Below, one piece after another: positions 7,993 through 14,471 of a stretch of DNA of 14,471 nt. The stretch lies in contig CALLME010000283.1 in assembly GCA_938007945.1 (NCBI GenBank), positions 1 to 14,471 of the forward strand. The letters are read 5' to 3'. The translations under genes were made by a program, and so were the position numbers. The stretch is from an uncultured Caulobacterales bacterium (GTDB lineage: Bacteria > Pseudomonadota > Alphaproteobacteria > Caulobacterales > Maricaulaceae). Numbering within the stretch: position 1 is the stretch's first letter; each line of letters opens with the position of its first letter. Under the pieces are notes generated by a model. It did no database searches and was not told the origin of the DNA. It was given only the letters and a program-made list of their open reading frames with translations.

Positions 7993-10647
7993 ATGACCAG
8001 CCTTCGCGATATTAGACAGCAGTTCTTGAGCTTTTTTGAAAGCCATGGCCATACGGTTGAGGCCTCAAGCCCGCTTGTCCCTGATAACGACCCGACGCTG
8101 CTATTTACGAATGCGGGCATGGTGCAATTTAAAGACTATTTCACGGGCGCAACGACGCCTAAATATCCGCGCGCGGTAACATCGCAAAAATGCGTTCGCG
8201 CAGGTGGCAAGCACAATGATCTCGACAATGTCGGCTATACCGCACGTCACCACACGTTTTTTGAAATGCTCGGCAATTTCTCATTTGGCGATTATTTTAA
8301 GGACCAAGCAATTGAGCACGCTTGGAACTTGGTTACCAAAGACTTTGGTCTCGCGAAAGATAAGCTTCTCGTGACGGTTTACCACACAGATGACGAAGCT
8401 TTTGAGCTTTGGAAAAAAATTACAGGCCTGTCCGATGACCGTATCATTCGTATTCCGACGTCTGATAATTTCTGGGCGATGGGCGACACAGGGCCGTGTG
8501 GGCCATGTTCAGAAATTTTCTATGATCACGGTGCAGATATTCCAGGTGGCCCTCCTGGTTCGCCTGATGAAGACGGTGACCGTTTCATCGAAATCTGGAA
8601 CCTCGTTTTCATGCAATTTGAGCGGAGCGCGGATGGTAAGCAAATACCGCTGCCTAAACCGTCGATTGATACGGGCATGGGGCTAGAGCGCACCGCCGCA
8701 ATCCTCCAAGGCAAGCATGACAATTACGATATTGATCTGTTCCAAAGCCTCATCAAAGCGTCCGAAGAACTGACAGGTAAGAAATCAGTGGGTGACGCGA
8801 AATTCAGCCACCGGGTGATTGCTGATCATTTGCGGAGTTGCTCCTTCCTTATGGCGGATGGTGTGTCGCCGTCTAATGAAGGACGCGGCTATGTGTTGCG
8901 CCGCATCATGCGTCGCGCCATGCGTCACGCACATATTCTGGGCGCAAAAGATCCGCTCATGCACCGTCTCGTGCCTGCACTGATTTCGGAAATGGGCGAC
9001 GCTTATGGCGAATTAGGTCGCGCGCAAGCCAGTATTGAAGCGACATTTGAGCAAGAAGAAGAACGCTTCCGCCGCACACTGGGCCGCGGCACGGCCTTGC
9101 TCGAAGAGGCAAGCTCGAGTCTGAAAGACGGCGACAAACTTGACGGCAAAACGGCTTTCACGCTTTATGACACTTATGGCTTTCCGCTCGATTTGACGCA
9201 AGACGCCCTACGCGCGCGCGGTATATCCGTAGATACAGACGGCTTTGACGCGGCCATGGCGCAGCAAAAAGAAAACTCCAAAGCGGCCGGATTTAAATCG
9301 GGCGATGCAGGCACGGACGACATTTGGCTCGCCGCCCGCGAAGCCCATGGCCCGACTGAGTTCACAGGCTATGACGCGCTGACGCTTAGTGCGCCTGTTC
9401 ATACACTTGTCGCAGAAAATGCTAAGGTAAAGAGCGCGTCCAATGGTACAGTCATGTTCGTCACATCCGCCACCCCATTTTACGCCGAAAGCGGCGGCCA
9501 AGCGGGCGATAAAGGCGTGGTGAGATTTGACAATGGTGCGGTTGTAAGTGTCACTGACGTTCAAAAACGGGCAGGCGATTTGCATGTTCATATCGGTGAA
9601 TTGACGGGTACGTTTGCTGTTGGCGATACGGCGCATTTCGCTGTCGACCCAGATAACCGCAAACGCACTATGGCGAACCATTCTGCGACCCATCTTATGC
9701 ATGAAGCCCTGCGCCGTGTGCTGGGTCCGCATGTGACGCAAAAGGGCCAGATGGTGGACGGCGAGCGTATCCGTTTTGATATCTCCCACGGTGCGGCCAT
9801 CACCCGCGACGAACTCGCAAAAGTCGAAGATGAGGTGAATCAAGTCATTTTGCAAAACGCGGCCGCAACGACTGAACTCATGAGCCCAGACGCCGCGATG
9901 GAAGCGGGGGCCATGGCGCTCTTTGGCGAAAAATACGGCGACGAAGTGCGTGTACTCTCGCTTGGCAAACCGATTGATGACAGCCCAAAAGACTATTCAG
10001 TCGAGCTTTGCGGCGGCACCCATGTCGAGCGCACGGGCGATATCGCTTTGTTCAAAATTGTCTCAGAAGGCGCGGTCGCGGCAGGTATTCGCCGTGTTGA
10101 GGCCGTAACGGGCGAGGCGGCGCGCGCCTATCTTGAAACACAAGCGGGATACACACGCGCGGCAGCGGATACGTTAAAGGCTAAGCCCGAAGACGTGCCC
10201 GCCCGCATTGAAGCTCTAATGGCAGAGCGCAAAAAGCTTGAGAAGGAACTCTCTGAGGCGAAAAAAGCACTCGCGCTTTCTGGAGTGGCAGGGGGCGGCT
10301 CTGGCGGGGCGGCGAAGGCTGAAGATATTGGCGGTGTAAAATTCATCGGCGGCGTGCTTGACGGTGTATCAGGCAAAGATTTACGCGCCATGCTCAATGA
10401 CCAGCTTTCGGCGATTGGCTCTGGCATTGTAGGCTTTGTCGCCAAAGACAGCGGCAAAGTCGCCGTGGCCGTGGCAGTCACAGACGACCTCACAGGCACA
10501 TATAATGCCGCCACACTTGTGAATGCAGGCGCTGAAAAAGTCGGCGGACGCGGCGGCGGCAAACCTGGCATGGCGCAAGCTGGCGGCACAAATGTCGAAG
10601 GCGCAGATGACGCGCTCGCGGCGATAAAAGCGGCAATTGCGGGGTAG
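7993..10647 (+). CDS. alaS: Alanyl-tRNA synthetase
   Basis: This 884-residue class II synthetase charges tRNA-Ala with alanine in the cytoplasm. The N-terminal catalytic domain (about 1-245) shows [27 protein letters not shown] and the motif 3 region [12 protein letters not shown] helical tRNA-recognition domain follows (about 246-450). The editing domain, which hydrolyses mischarged Ser- and Gly-tRNA-Ala, has the zinc-type residues His563 and His567 (HSATH) and Cys673 and His677 (CGGTH). A coiled segment rich in Lys and Glu (about 730-760) leads through a Gly-rich linker to the C-Ala domain, which ends in the conserved Gly-rich stretch at 851-865 ([15 protein letters not shown]). All key residues are present and the length is normal. 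A VOC-fold gene starts 1 nt after its stop, suggesting joint translation. Confidence 0.99.
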   Translation: MTSLRDIRQQFLSFFESHGHTVEASSPLVPDNDPTLLFTNAGMVQFKDYFTGATTPKYPRAVTSQKCVRAGGKHNDLDNVGYTARHHTFFEMLGNFSFGDYFKDQAIEHAWNLVTKDFGLAKDKLLVTVYHTDDEAFELWKKITGLSDDRIIRIPTSDNFWAMGDTGPCGPCSEIFYDHGADIPGGPPGSPDEDGDRFIEIWNLVFMQFERSADGKQIPLPKPSIDTGMGLERTAAILQGKHDNYDIDLFQSLIKASEELTGKKSVGDAKFSHRVIADHLRSCSFLMADGVSPSNEGRGYVLRRIMRRAMRHAHILGAKDPLMHRLVPALISEMGDAYGELGRAQASIEATFEQEEERFRRTLGRGTALLEEASSSLKDGDKLDGKTAFTLYDTYGFPLDLTQDALRARGISVDTDGFDAAMAQQKENSKAAGFKSGDAGTDDIWLAAREAHGPTEFTGYDALTLSAPVHTLVAENAKVKSASNGTVMFVTSATPFYAESGGQAGDKGVVRFDNGAVVSVTDVQKRAGDLHVHIGELTGTFAVGDTAHFAVDPDNRKRTMANHSATHLMHEALRRVLGPHVTQKGQMVDGERIRFDISHGAAITRDELAKVEDEVNQVILQNAAATTELMSPDAAMEAGAMALFGEKYGDEVRVLSLGKPIDDSPKDYSVELCGGTHVERTGDIALFKIVSEGAVAAGIRRVEAVTGEAARAYLETQAGYTRAAADTLKAKPEDVPARIEALMAERKKLEKELSEAKKALALSGVAGGGSGGAAKAEDIGGVKFIGGVLDGVSGKDLRAMLNDQLSAIGSGIVGFVAKDSGKVAVAVAVTDDLTGTYNAATLVNAGAEKVGGRGGGKPGMAQAGGTNVEGADDALAAIKAAIAG

Positions 10648-10648
10648 T

Positions 10649-11002
10649 ATGACCACCCATCATTCAATCCACTATGTTGAACTGCCGTCCACAGATAATG
10701 CGGCGATGAAGACGTTTTACGGAGATGTGTTTGGCTGGACGTTTGAGGATTACGGCCCGACTTATGTCGCTATTCATGGGGCAGGGGTTGAAGGGGGCTT
10801 TGACGCGGCCACAGATAAAAAGCCGACGCGGGACGGGGCGCTGATAATTCTTTATTCTGATGAATTAGACGCGAGCGAAACGGCTATTAAAGCCGCAGGC
10901 GGAGGCATTACCGTGGCGCAATTTGACTTTCCCGGCGGGCGGCGATTTCATTTCACGGACCCGAGCGAAAATGAACTTGCGGTTTGGACGATGACGGATT
11001 GA
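10649..11002 (+). CDS. VOC-superfamily (glyoxalase-like) protein
   Basis: This encodes a small 117-residue protein of the vicinal oxygen chelate fold. The features are a first beta strand (IHYVELPSTD), the typical FYGDVFGWTFEDYG helix-strand turn, and a C-terminal FTDPSENELAVW, where Glu109 sits at a usual metal-ligand position. His8 could be the first ligand. Such proteins include glyoxalases, isomerases, dioxygenases and resistance proteins; the substrate cannot be assigned. I start at ATG 10649 rather than at the in-frame TTG 10637, because the latter lies inside alaS and adds only four residues. The ATG lies 1 nt after the alaS TAG, with GGGG just upstream, so translation is likely coupled to alaS. 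Its TGA ends 1 nt before the stop of the convergent dioxygenase gene. Confidence 0.88.
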   Translation: MTTHHSIHYVELPSTDNAAMKTFYGDVFGWTFEDYGPTYVAIHGAGVEGGFDAATDKKPTRDGALIILYSDELDASETAIKAAGGGITVAQFDFPGGRRFHFTDPSENELAVWTMTD

Positions 11003-11003
11003 G

Positions 11004-11849
11004 CTAAAGCTCTTTGAGGACGCGCGCTGGGTGCATGCCGTCAACATAGCCCATAAACGGCGCATGAATAGAATATCCAATCAACTCCTGCGCGCGCTTG
11101 GGTAATTTTGCGGCCTTTTCGGGCGGTACAGCGAGTAACATATTTTCGAGCTGACGCGCCCAACCTACACAATATTGCGGCGTAATAATTGTGCGCGGCG
11201 TGTCCGTTTTGTTCGCGCCGCCGCGATGCCAAAGCGTACTTTTGGCAATCATGAGTGAGCCCGCGGGCAGTTCTGGTGTCACAATATCAAGCTCTCCATC
11301 ACGCGCGCTATAGTCTTTATCATGCTTTTCAAAAACGGGCATTTCGAGCGTGAGCGGGCTTTTATCGTCACCCCAGAGATGGCTACCGCGCAGAAATTGT
11401 GTGGCACCATTTTTAAGCGTGGTGTCATCAATTGCCCAAAAAGCTGATAACCCCCACGCGTCTCGCGGGCGCGGGGCAAGCATATGCGCATCGTCAAAAT
11501 GCCAAGGCTGTACTGTCTCATTGCGGTGGAGTTGAATAGCGAGGCAGGCGGAGAGCCGCAATGTTGGGCCAAGATCAGCTTCGGCAAATGCAAGCGCGAG
11601 GGGATGAATGGCGAGCTGTGCAAAAATTGGATCTTTGGCTAACATGGCATAAACGCGATTTGTCTTTGTGCCTTCAAAATCATTGCGACCCTTTTTAGGG
11701 GTATCAAGATAAGGGGCGAGGGCTGCGCGTAAGTCTGTGAGCGTTTTAATATCCAAGACATTCTCAAACACAAAATACCCATCTGTGTCATATTGCGCTT
11801 TGGTGTCTTCAAAACTGCGCTTGCCCAGCCATTGGGAGAGGTCACTCAT
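11004..11849 (-). CDS. Phytanoyl-CoA dioxygenase (PhyH) family Fe(II)/2-oxoglutarate oxygenase
   Basis: This encodes a 281-residue protein with the PhyH fold. The iron-binding triad is visible: His117 and Asp119 in WHFDD, and distal His208 in LWHRGG. Arg219 lies 11 residues later, where the 2-oxoglutarate-binding Arg is expected. The N-terminal part (QYDTDGYFVFENVLD) and the turn FLRGSHLWG are typical of the family. Enzymes of this kind hydroxylate lipids, amino acids or small metabolites using O2 and 2-oxoglutarate; the substrate is not readable here. I chose the ATG at 11849, not a codon further up, because it overlaps the stop of the upstream 84-residue gene in the ATGA arrangement. Its stop faces the VOC gene stop, 1 nt apart. 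Confidence 0.9.
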   Translation of the reverse strand: MSDLSQWLGKRSFEDTKAQYDTDGYFVFENVLDIKTLTDLRAALAPYLDTPKKGRNDFEGTKTNRVYAMLAKDPIFAQLAIHPLALAFAEADLGPTLRLSACLAIQLHRNETVQPWHFDDAHMLAPRPRDAWGLSAFWAIDDTTLKNGATQFLRGSHLWGDDKSPLTLEMPVFEKHDKDYSARDGELDIVTPELPAGSLMIAKSTLWHRGGANKTDTPRTIITPQYCVGWARQLENMLLAVPPEKAAKLPKRAQELIGYSIHAPFMGYVDGMHPARVLKEL

Positions 11850-12100
11850 CGCGCAATGCCCCCTACGATATTGACAAGCACAGTCAGGATAAGCGAGCCG
11901 ATGAGCATAGCCTTCCATGGAAAGAAAACACGCACTTTCGGCGTATTTGGGTCGAGGCGGTCACTCTGTGTTTCCTGCATCTTCTCGACGATTTTTCGTT
12001 CGGCTTTGGCTGCTGCGTTTGGAAAAATTGCAGGCAATAGATTGAGGGCAAGCGTGAGCAGGACTGAGCCGATGAGCGAAATGATCAAAAAATTGGACAT
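11846..12100 (-). CDS. Small two-helix membrane protein of unknown function
   Basis: I do not recognise the family. The 84-residue product has a hydrophobic helix at about 4-26, a charged, Lys/Glu/Gln-rich middle (about 32-60) that ends in a Pro-containing stretch, and a second hydrophobic helix at about 66-84, with little beyond it. It is therefore probably an inner-membrane hairpin with the charged loop on one side. The start is ATG 12100; a TTG two codons upstream is less likely. No clear ribosome site precedes it. Its TGA overlaps the dioxygenase ATG by 4 nt (ATGA), so the two are very likely translated together and may work together, perhaps with the membrane protein placing the oxygenase near a lipid substrate. 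That role is inference. Confidence 0.72.
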   Translation of the reverse strand: MSNFLIISLIGSVLLTLALNLLPAIFPNAAAKAERKIVEKMQETQSDRLDPNTPKVRVFFPWKAMLIGSLILTVLVNIVGGIAR

Positions 12101-12155
12101 GATCAACTATATGCCGTGATGGCTGTCCCGCCAATAGCTATCGTTTAAGGTGACG

Positions 12156-12983
12156 CTACCACTTTTTTGTATCAAAGCGTCGTGACAGGCTGACCGCGCC
12201 GAAAAGGCCCGTCTTCGCGCCGTCATCGGCATTTAAAATCGGGCTTTCCTCTGCGTCATTAATATACCAGCTGTAAGAACCGATAAGGCTGAGCGCGTAA
12301 TCGTCTTTGACGATGATCCAACTCACAAGGCTTGCAGAGTAACTGTAAATGCCCGCGCTCGCGTCATAGGAAGAGAGCGGTGAACTGGCCGCTTGTGCGG
12401 CGGAGACTGAAAAGAAACTGTCGTGGTAGTTATCATCGCCCCAATTTACGGAGAGAGCAGGTTGGATACCCATCTTGGGCGTCACATAGGCTGTTCCGAT
12501 AGAGGCGGAGCCCACAACGCCGCCATGTCCGCCCGCAATATCTTTGGACAAATCTAAAACAATCCCCACTGGACCGATTGTGGAGCGTAGATAGCCGCCC
12601 GCCATGATGCTACCGTCAATATCTTCAAAGCCTGCAAGGTTTGGGCTGTCGTCAGAGTCGCGACCCCCTTGATAGCTTAGGCGAGGACCCGCGCGCAAAG
12701 ACCATTTGCCAAGCCCTTGCCCTGTGCCCGCCTCTATTGCGCGATAACTAAGGACGGGGCCAAATAGGTCAAAGCCTTTGACGTTCTCAAAGCTAAGATA
12801 AGGAATGGGGCGAACCTCTTCATCAGCAGAGCCGACATATTCGGAGTTAAGGAGCACGGCTGCGCCAAAATAACCTGTGCCGGCATTTGGGTTTTGCTGC
12901 GGGGTTTGTGCGTAAGCTGTTGCACCTAAGCTTAGGACTGTTGCGAGTGTCGTCAAAACGAAGAGAGGGGTTTGGAATTTCAT
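12156..12983 (-). CDS. MipA/OmpV-family outer membrane protein
   Basis: This encodes a 275-residue protein with a cleavable signal peptide (hydrophobic 4-20, cleavage probably after AYA at about 25). The mature part is made of alternating polar and hydrophobic strands with many Tyr, Ser and Gly, as in an outer-membrane beta barrel. The YVGSADEEVRPIPYLSF stretch near the start and SLSRRFDTKKW at the end, with an aromatic last residue, fit the MipA/OmpV family. Members have been linked to murein-hydrolase scaffolding (MipA) or act as surface proteins; the exact role cannot be set. An AAGGA ribosome site lies 6 nt before the ATG. A perfect dyad (13020-13033) lies 37 nt upstream of the start. The gene follows the VOC gene by 58 nt and may share its transcript or use its own promoter. 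Confidence 0.85.
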   Translation of the reverse strand: MKFQTPLFVLTTLATVLSLGATAYAQTPQQNPNAGTGYFGAAVLLNSEYVGSADEEVRPIPYLSFENVKGFDLFGPVLSYRAIEAGTGQGLGKWSLRAGPRLSYQGGRDSDDSPNLAGFEDIDGSIMAGGYLRSTIGPVGIVLDLSKDIAGGHGGVVGSASIGTAYVTPKMGIQPALSVNWGDDNYHDSFFSVSAAQAASSPLSSYDASAGIYSYSASLVSWIIVKDDYALSLIGSYSWYINDAEESPILNADDGAKTGLFGAVSLSRRFDTKKW

Positions 12984-12989
12984 ATGATG

Positions 12990-12994
12990 TCCTT
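12990..12994 (-). promoter_or_regulatory. Ribosome binding site of the mipA-like gene
   Basis: AAGGA on the minus strand lies 6 nt before the ATG at 12983. It is the best-placed Shine-Dalgarno site in the right part of the window and fixes this start. Confidence 0.75.
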
Positions 12995-13019
12995 AGGCTG
13001 CCTCTGTCCAACACACTAA

Positions 13020-13033
13020 TCACATTGATGTGA
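13020..13033. promoter_or_regulatory. Perfect 14-bp dyad, possible operator of the mipA-like gene
   Basis: TCACAT-TG-ATGTGA has two perfect 6-bp arms around a 2-nt centre. It lies in the 58-nt gap between the VOC gene stop and the mipA-like start, 37 nt before the latter, where a repressor or activator could act. The stem has no T-tract on either strand, so an operator is more likely than a terminator. The half-site TGTGA resembles CRP/FNR-type recognition, but the arms are in the opposite orientation and spacing. Confidence 0.4.
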
Positions 13034-13041
13034 CGAAGATA

Positions 13042-13440
13042 CTAACTGACACGCCAAGGCGGATGGCGTCGGTTTTTGCCCGCTTGAAAGAGGCGTATGC
13101 GGTTGCCTGCGGGGTCAACGATGTCGGCTTCGCGCCAGAGATAGGATTTATCTTCGGGCGGGGTGAGGGGATTTAGTCCAGTATCTTTTATAAACGCGTC
13201 TATGTCATCAAGTTCAAAATAAATGAGTGGGGCGTAATCGTCCGCTTGCCAATCGTTGGGCGCGCCGTGCAGCGATAAAGTCGCAGGCTCTCCGCCAACG
13301 GGCGATGGTGGAAATTCAAACCGCACATAACGCGGCGCGCTATCGACAATAAGGCGCAGACCTAGTTTTTGATAGAACGCAATGCTTGCGGACATGTCTG
13401 TGGCTGCGAGTGTGACTTGGTTGAGGCGGATACCGCTCAT
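13042..13440 (-). CDS. VOC-superfamily (glyoxalase/bleomycin-resistance-like) protein
   Basis: This encodes a 132-residue protein with the VOC fold. The markers are LNQVTLAATDMSASIAFYQKLGL at the N-terminus (given here as the first strand and helix), a central APLIYFELDDIDAFI strand, and the C-terminal VDPAGNRIRLFQ. The usual metal ligands look altered: Gln8 takes the place of the first His, and Arg116 stands where many family enzymes have Glu. It may therefore bind a ligand without a classic metal centre; this is inference. Its ATG overlaps the stop of the upstream YjbR-like gene by 4 nt (ATGA), so the two are translated together. It is not closely similar to the VOC protein at 10649-11002, beyond the fold. 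Confidence 0.87.
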   Translation of the reverse strand: MSGIRLNQVTLAATDMSASIAFYQKLGLRLIVDSAPRYVRFEFPPSPVGGEPATLSLHGAPNDWQADDYAPLIYFELDDIDAFIKDTGLNPLTPPEDKSYLWREADIVDPAGNRIRLFQAGKNRRHPPWRVS

Positions 13441-13799
13441 GACGTGAAGTCGGGCAGAGCTGCCTGCGCTTTCTTTGTCAGATTACCACGAATGATTTTG
13501 TACGATTGTGTTAGGCGATGCCGCAACTCTTCCTCATCGGTTTCAAAAGGCAGCAGTACCCAAGAGCGGTGAAAATAAGGGGCCTTGGTTCCGACGCCCA
13601 CATCAATTAACATTTGCGCCGTCTCAATACTATCCGTCTTGACCGAGACGCCAGGTGTGACTGCGCCAATGCAAGCGAACATTTTGCCGCCGATTTTCCA
13701 CGCATCATGTTGGCCTGAACTGGCGTCATTTTTCCAAGGATCAGATACCTCCGCCCCGGGAAATTCTGCGCAAATTTTATTGATGAAATCGCGGTTCAT
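13437..13799 (-). CDS. MmcQ/YjbR-family protein
   Basis: This encodes a 120-residue protein that fits the MmcQ/YjbR family: an N-terminal helix (NRDFINKICAEFPGAE), the strand DAWKIGGKMFACIG, VSVKTD, and the closing SWVLLP block followed by a C-terminal helix (EELRHRLTQSYKII). The family has a CyaY-like fold and is often annotated as DNA-binding, but its biological role is poorly known. The start ATG at 13799 is the only suitable one, yet the bases just before it are pyrimidine-rich and hold no Shine-Dalgarno site, so initiation may be leaderless or weak. It is the first gene of the unit that continues into the VOC gene through an ATGA overlap. It is divergent from the isocitrate dehydrogenase gene. 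Confidence 0.85.
   Translation of the reverse strand: MNRDFINKICAEFPGAEVSDPWKNDASSGQHDAWKIGGKMFACIGAVTPGVSVKTDSIETAQMLIDVGVGTKAPYFHRSWVLLPFETDEEELRHRLTQSYKIIRGNLTKKAQAALPDFTS

Positions 13800-14471
<672 letters not shown>

Noticed and set aside
9208..9855. Minus-strand open frame of 215 codons inside alaS.
   Set aside because: Antisense to a well-conserved synthetase; Cys/His/Arg-rich composition typical of shadow frames.
10637..10648. TTG at 10637 as start of the VOC gene.
   Set aside because: It lies inside alaS and only adds four residues; ATG 10649 fits coupling and the family N-terminus better.
11001..11012. Hairpin GAGC-TAAA-GCTC between the convergent stop codons, followed by TTT, as a bidirectional terminator.
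   Set aside because: The stem has only 4 bp and the T-run three bases; too weak to call.
12120..12150. Short palindrome ATAGCTAT and TGGC/GCCA arms between the mipA-like and small membrane protein genes as a terminator.
   Set aside because: The arms are four bases each with no T-tract; not above chance.

Overview
This window looks like chromosomal DNA of a marine-type alphaproteobacterium, most likely of the Caulobacter/Maricaulis/Hyphomonas branch. The evidence is a CckA-type hybrid histidine kinase beside recA and alaS, a recA promoter region with the alphaproteobacterial LexA box (GTTC-N7-GTTC), frequent GANTC sites, and roughly 50% G+C by eye. The genus cannot be fixed from the sequence alone. 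No mobile element, tRNA, rRNA, CRISPR array or phage gene was seen, and the genes are intact, tightly packed and compositionally uniform.

Left part (1-3729, minus strand): two tandem paralogous genes for exported DUF885-family lipoproteins with a YHEGIPGHH metallopeptidase-like motif. The left one loses its last few codons at the window edge. A 153-bp divergent intergenic region separates them from the central plus-strand block (3883-11002). That block holds cckA (master cell-cycle kinase/phosphatase), recA (SOS-regulated, closed by a strong intrinsic terminator), alaS (alanyl-tRNA synthetase) and a small VOC-fold gene that starts 1 nt after the alaS stop.

Right part (11004-13799, minus strand): two translationally coupled pairs with an outer-membrane protein gene between them. 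In transcription order these are a YjbR/MmcQ-like gene overlapping a VOC-fold gene by 4 nt (ATGA), a MipA/OmpV-type outer-membrane barrel gene, then an 84-residue two-helix membrane protein gene overlapping a PhyH-type Fe(II)/2-oxoglutarate dioxygenase gene by 4 nt (ATGA). The dioxygenase gene converges on the alaS-VOC unit with 1 nt between stop codons. At the far right, on the plus strand, is the first 159 codons of a monomeric-type NADP-dependent isocitrate dehydrogenase.

Most of the window is core housekeeping and cell-cycle content. The parts least explained by known biology are the DUF885 lipoprotein pair, the small membrane protein coupled to the PhyH dioxygenase, and a perfect 14-bp dyad upstream of the mipA-like gene. 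I see no convincing sign of a new defence or mobile system.
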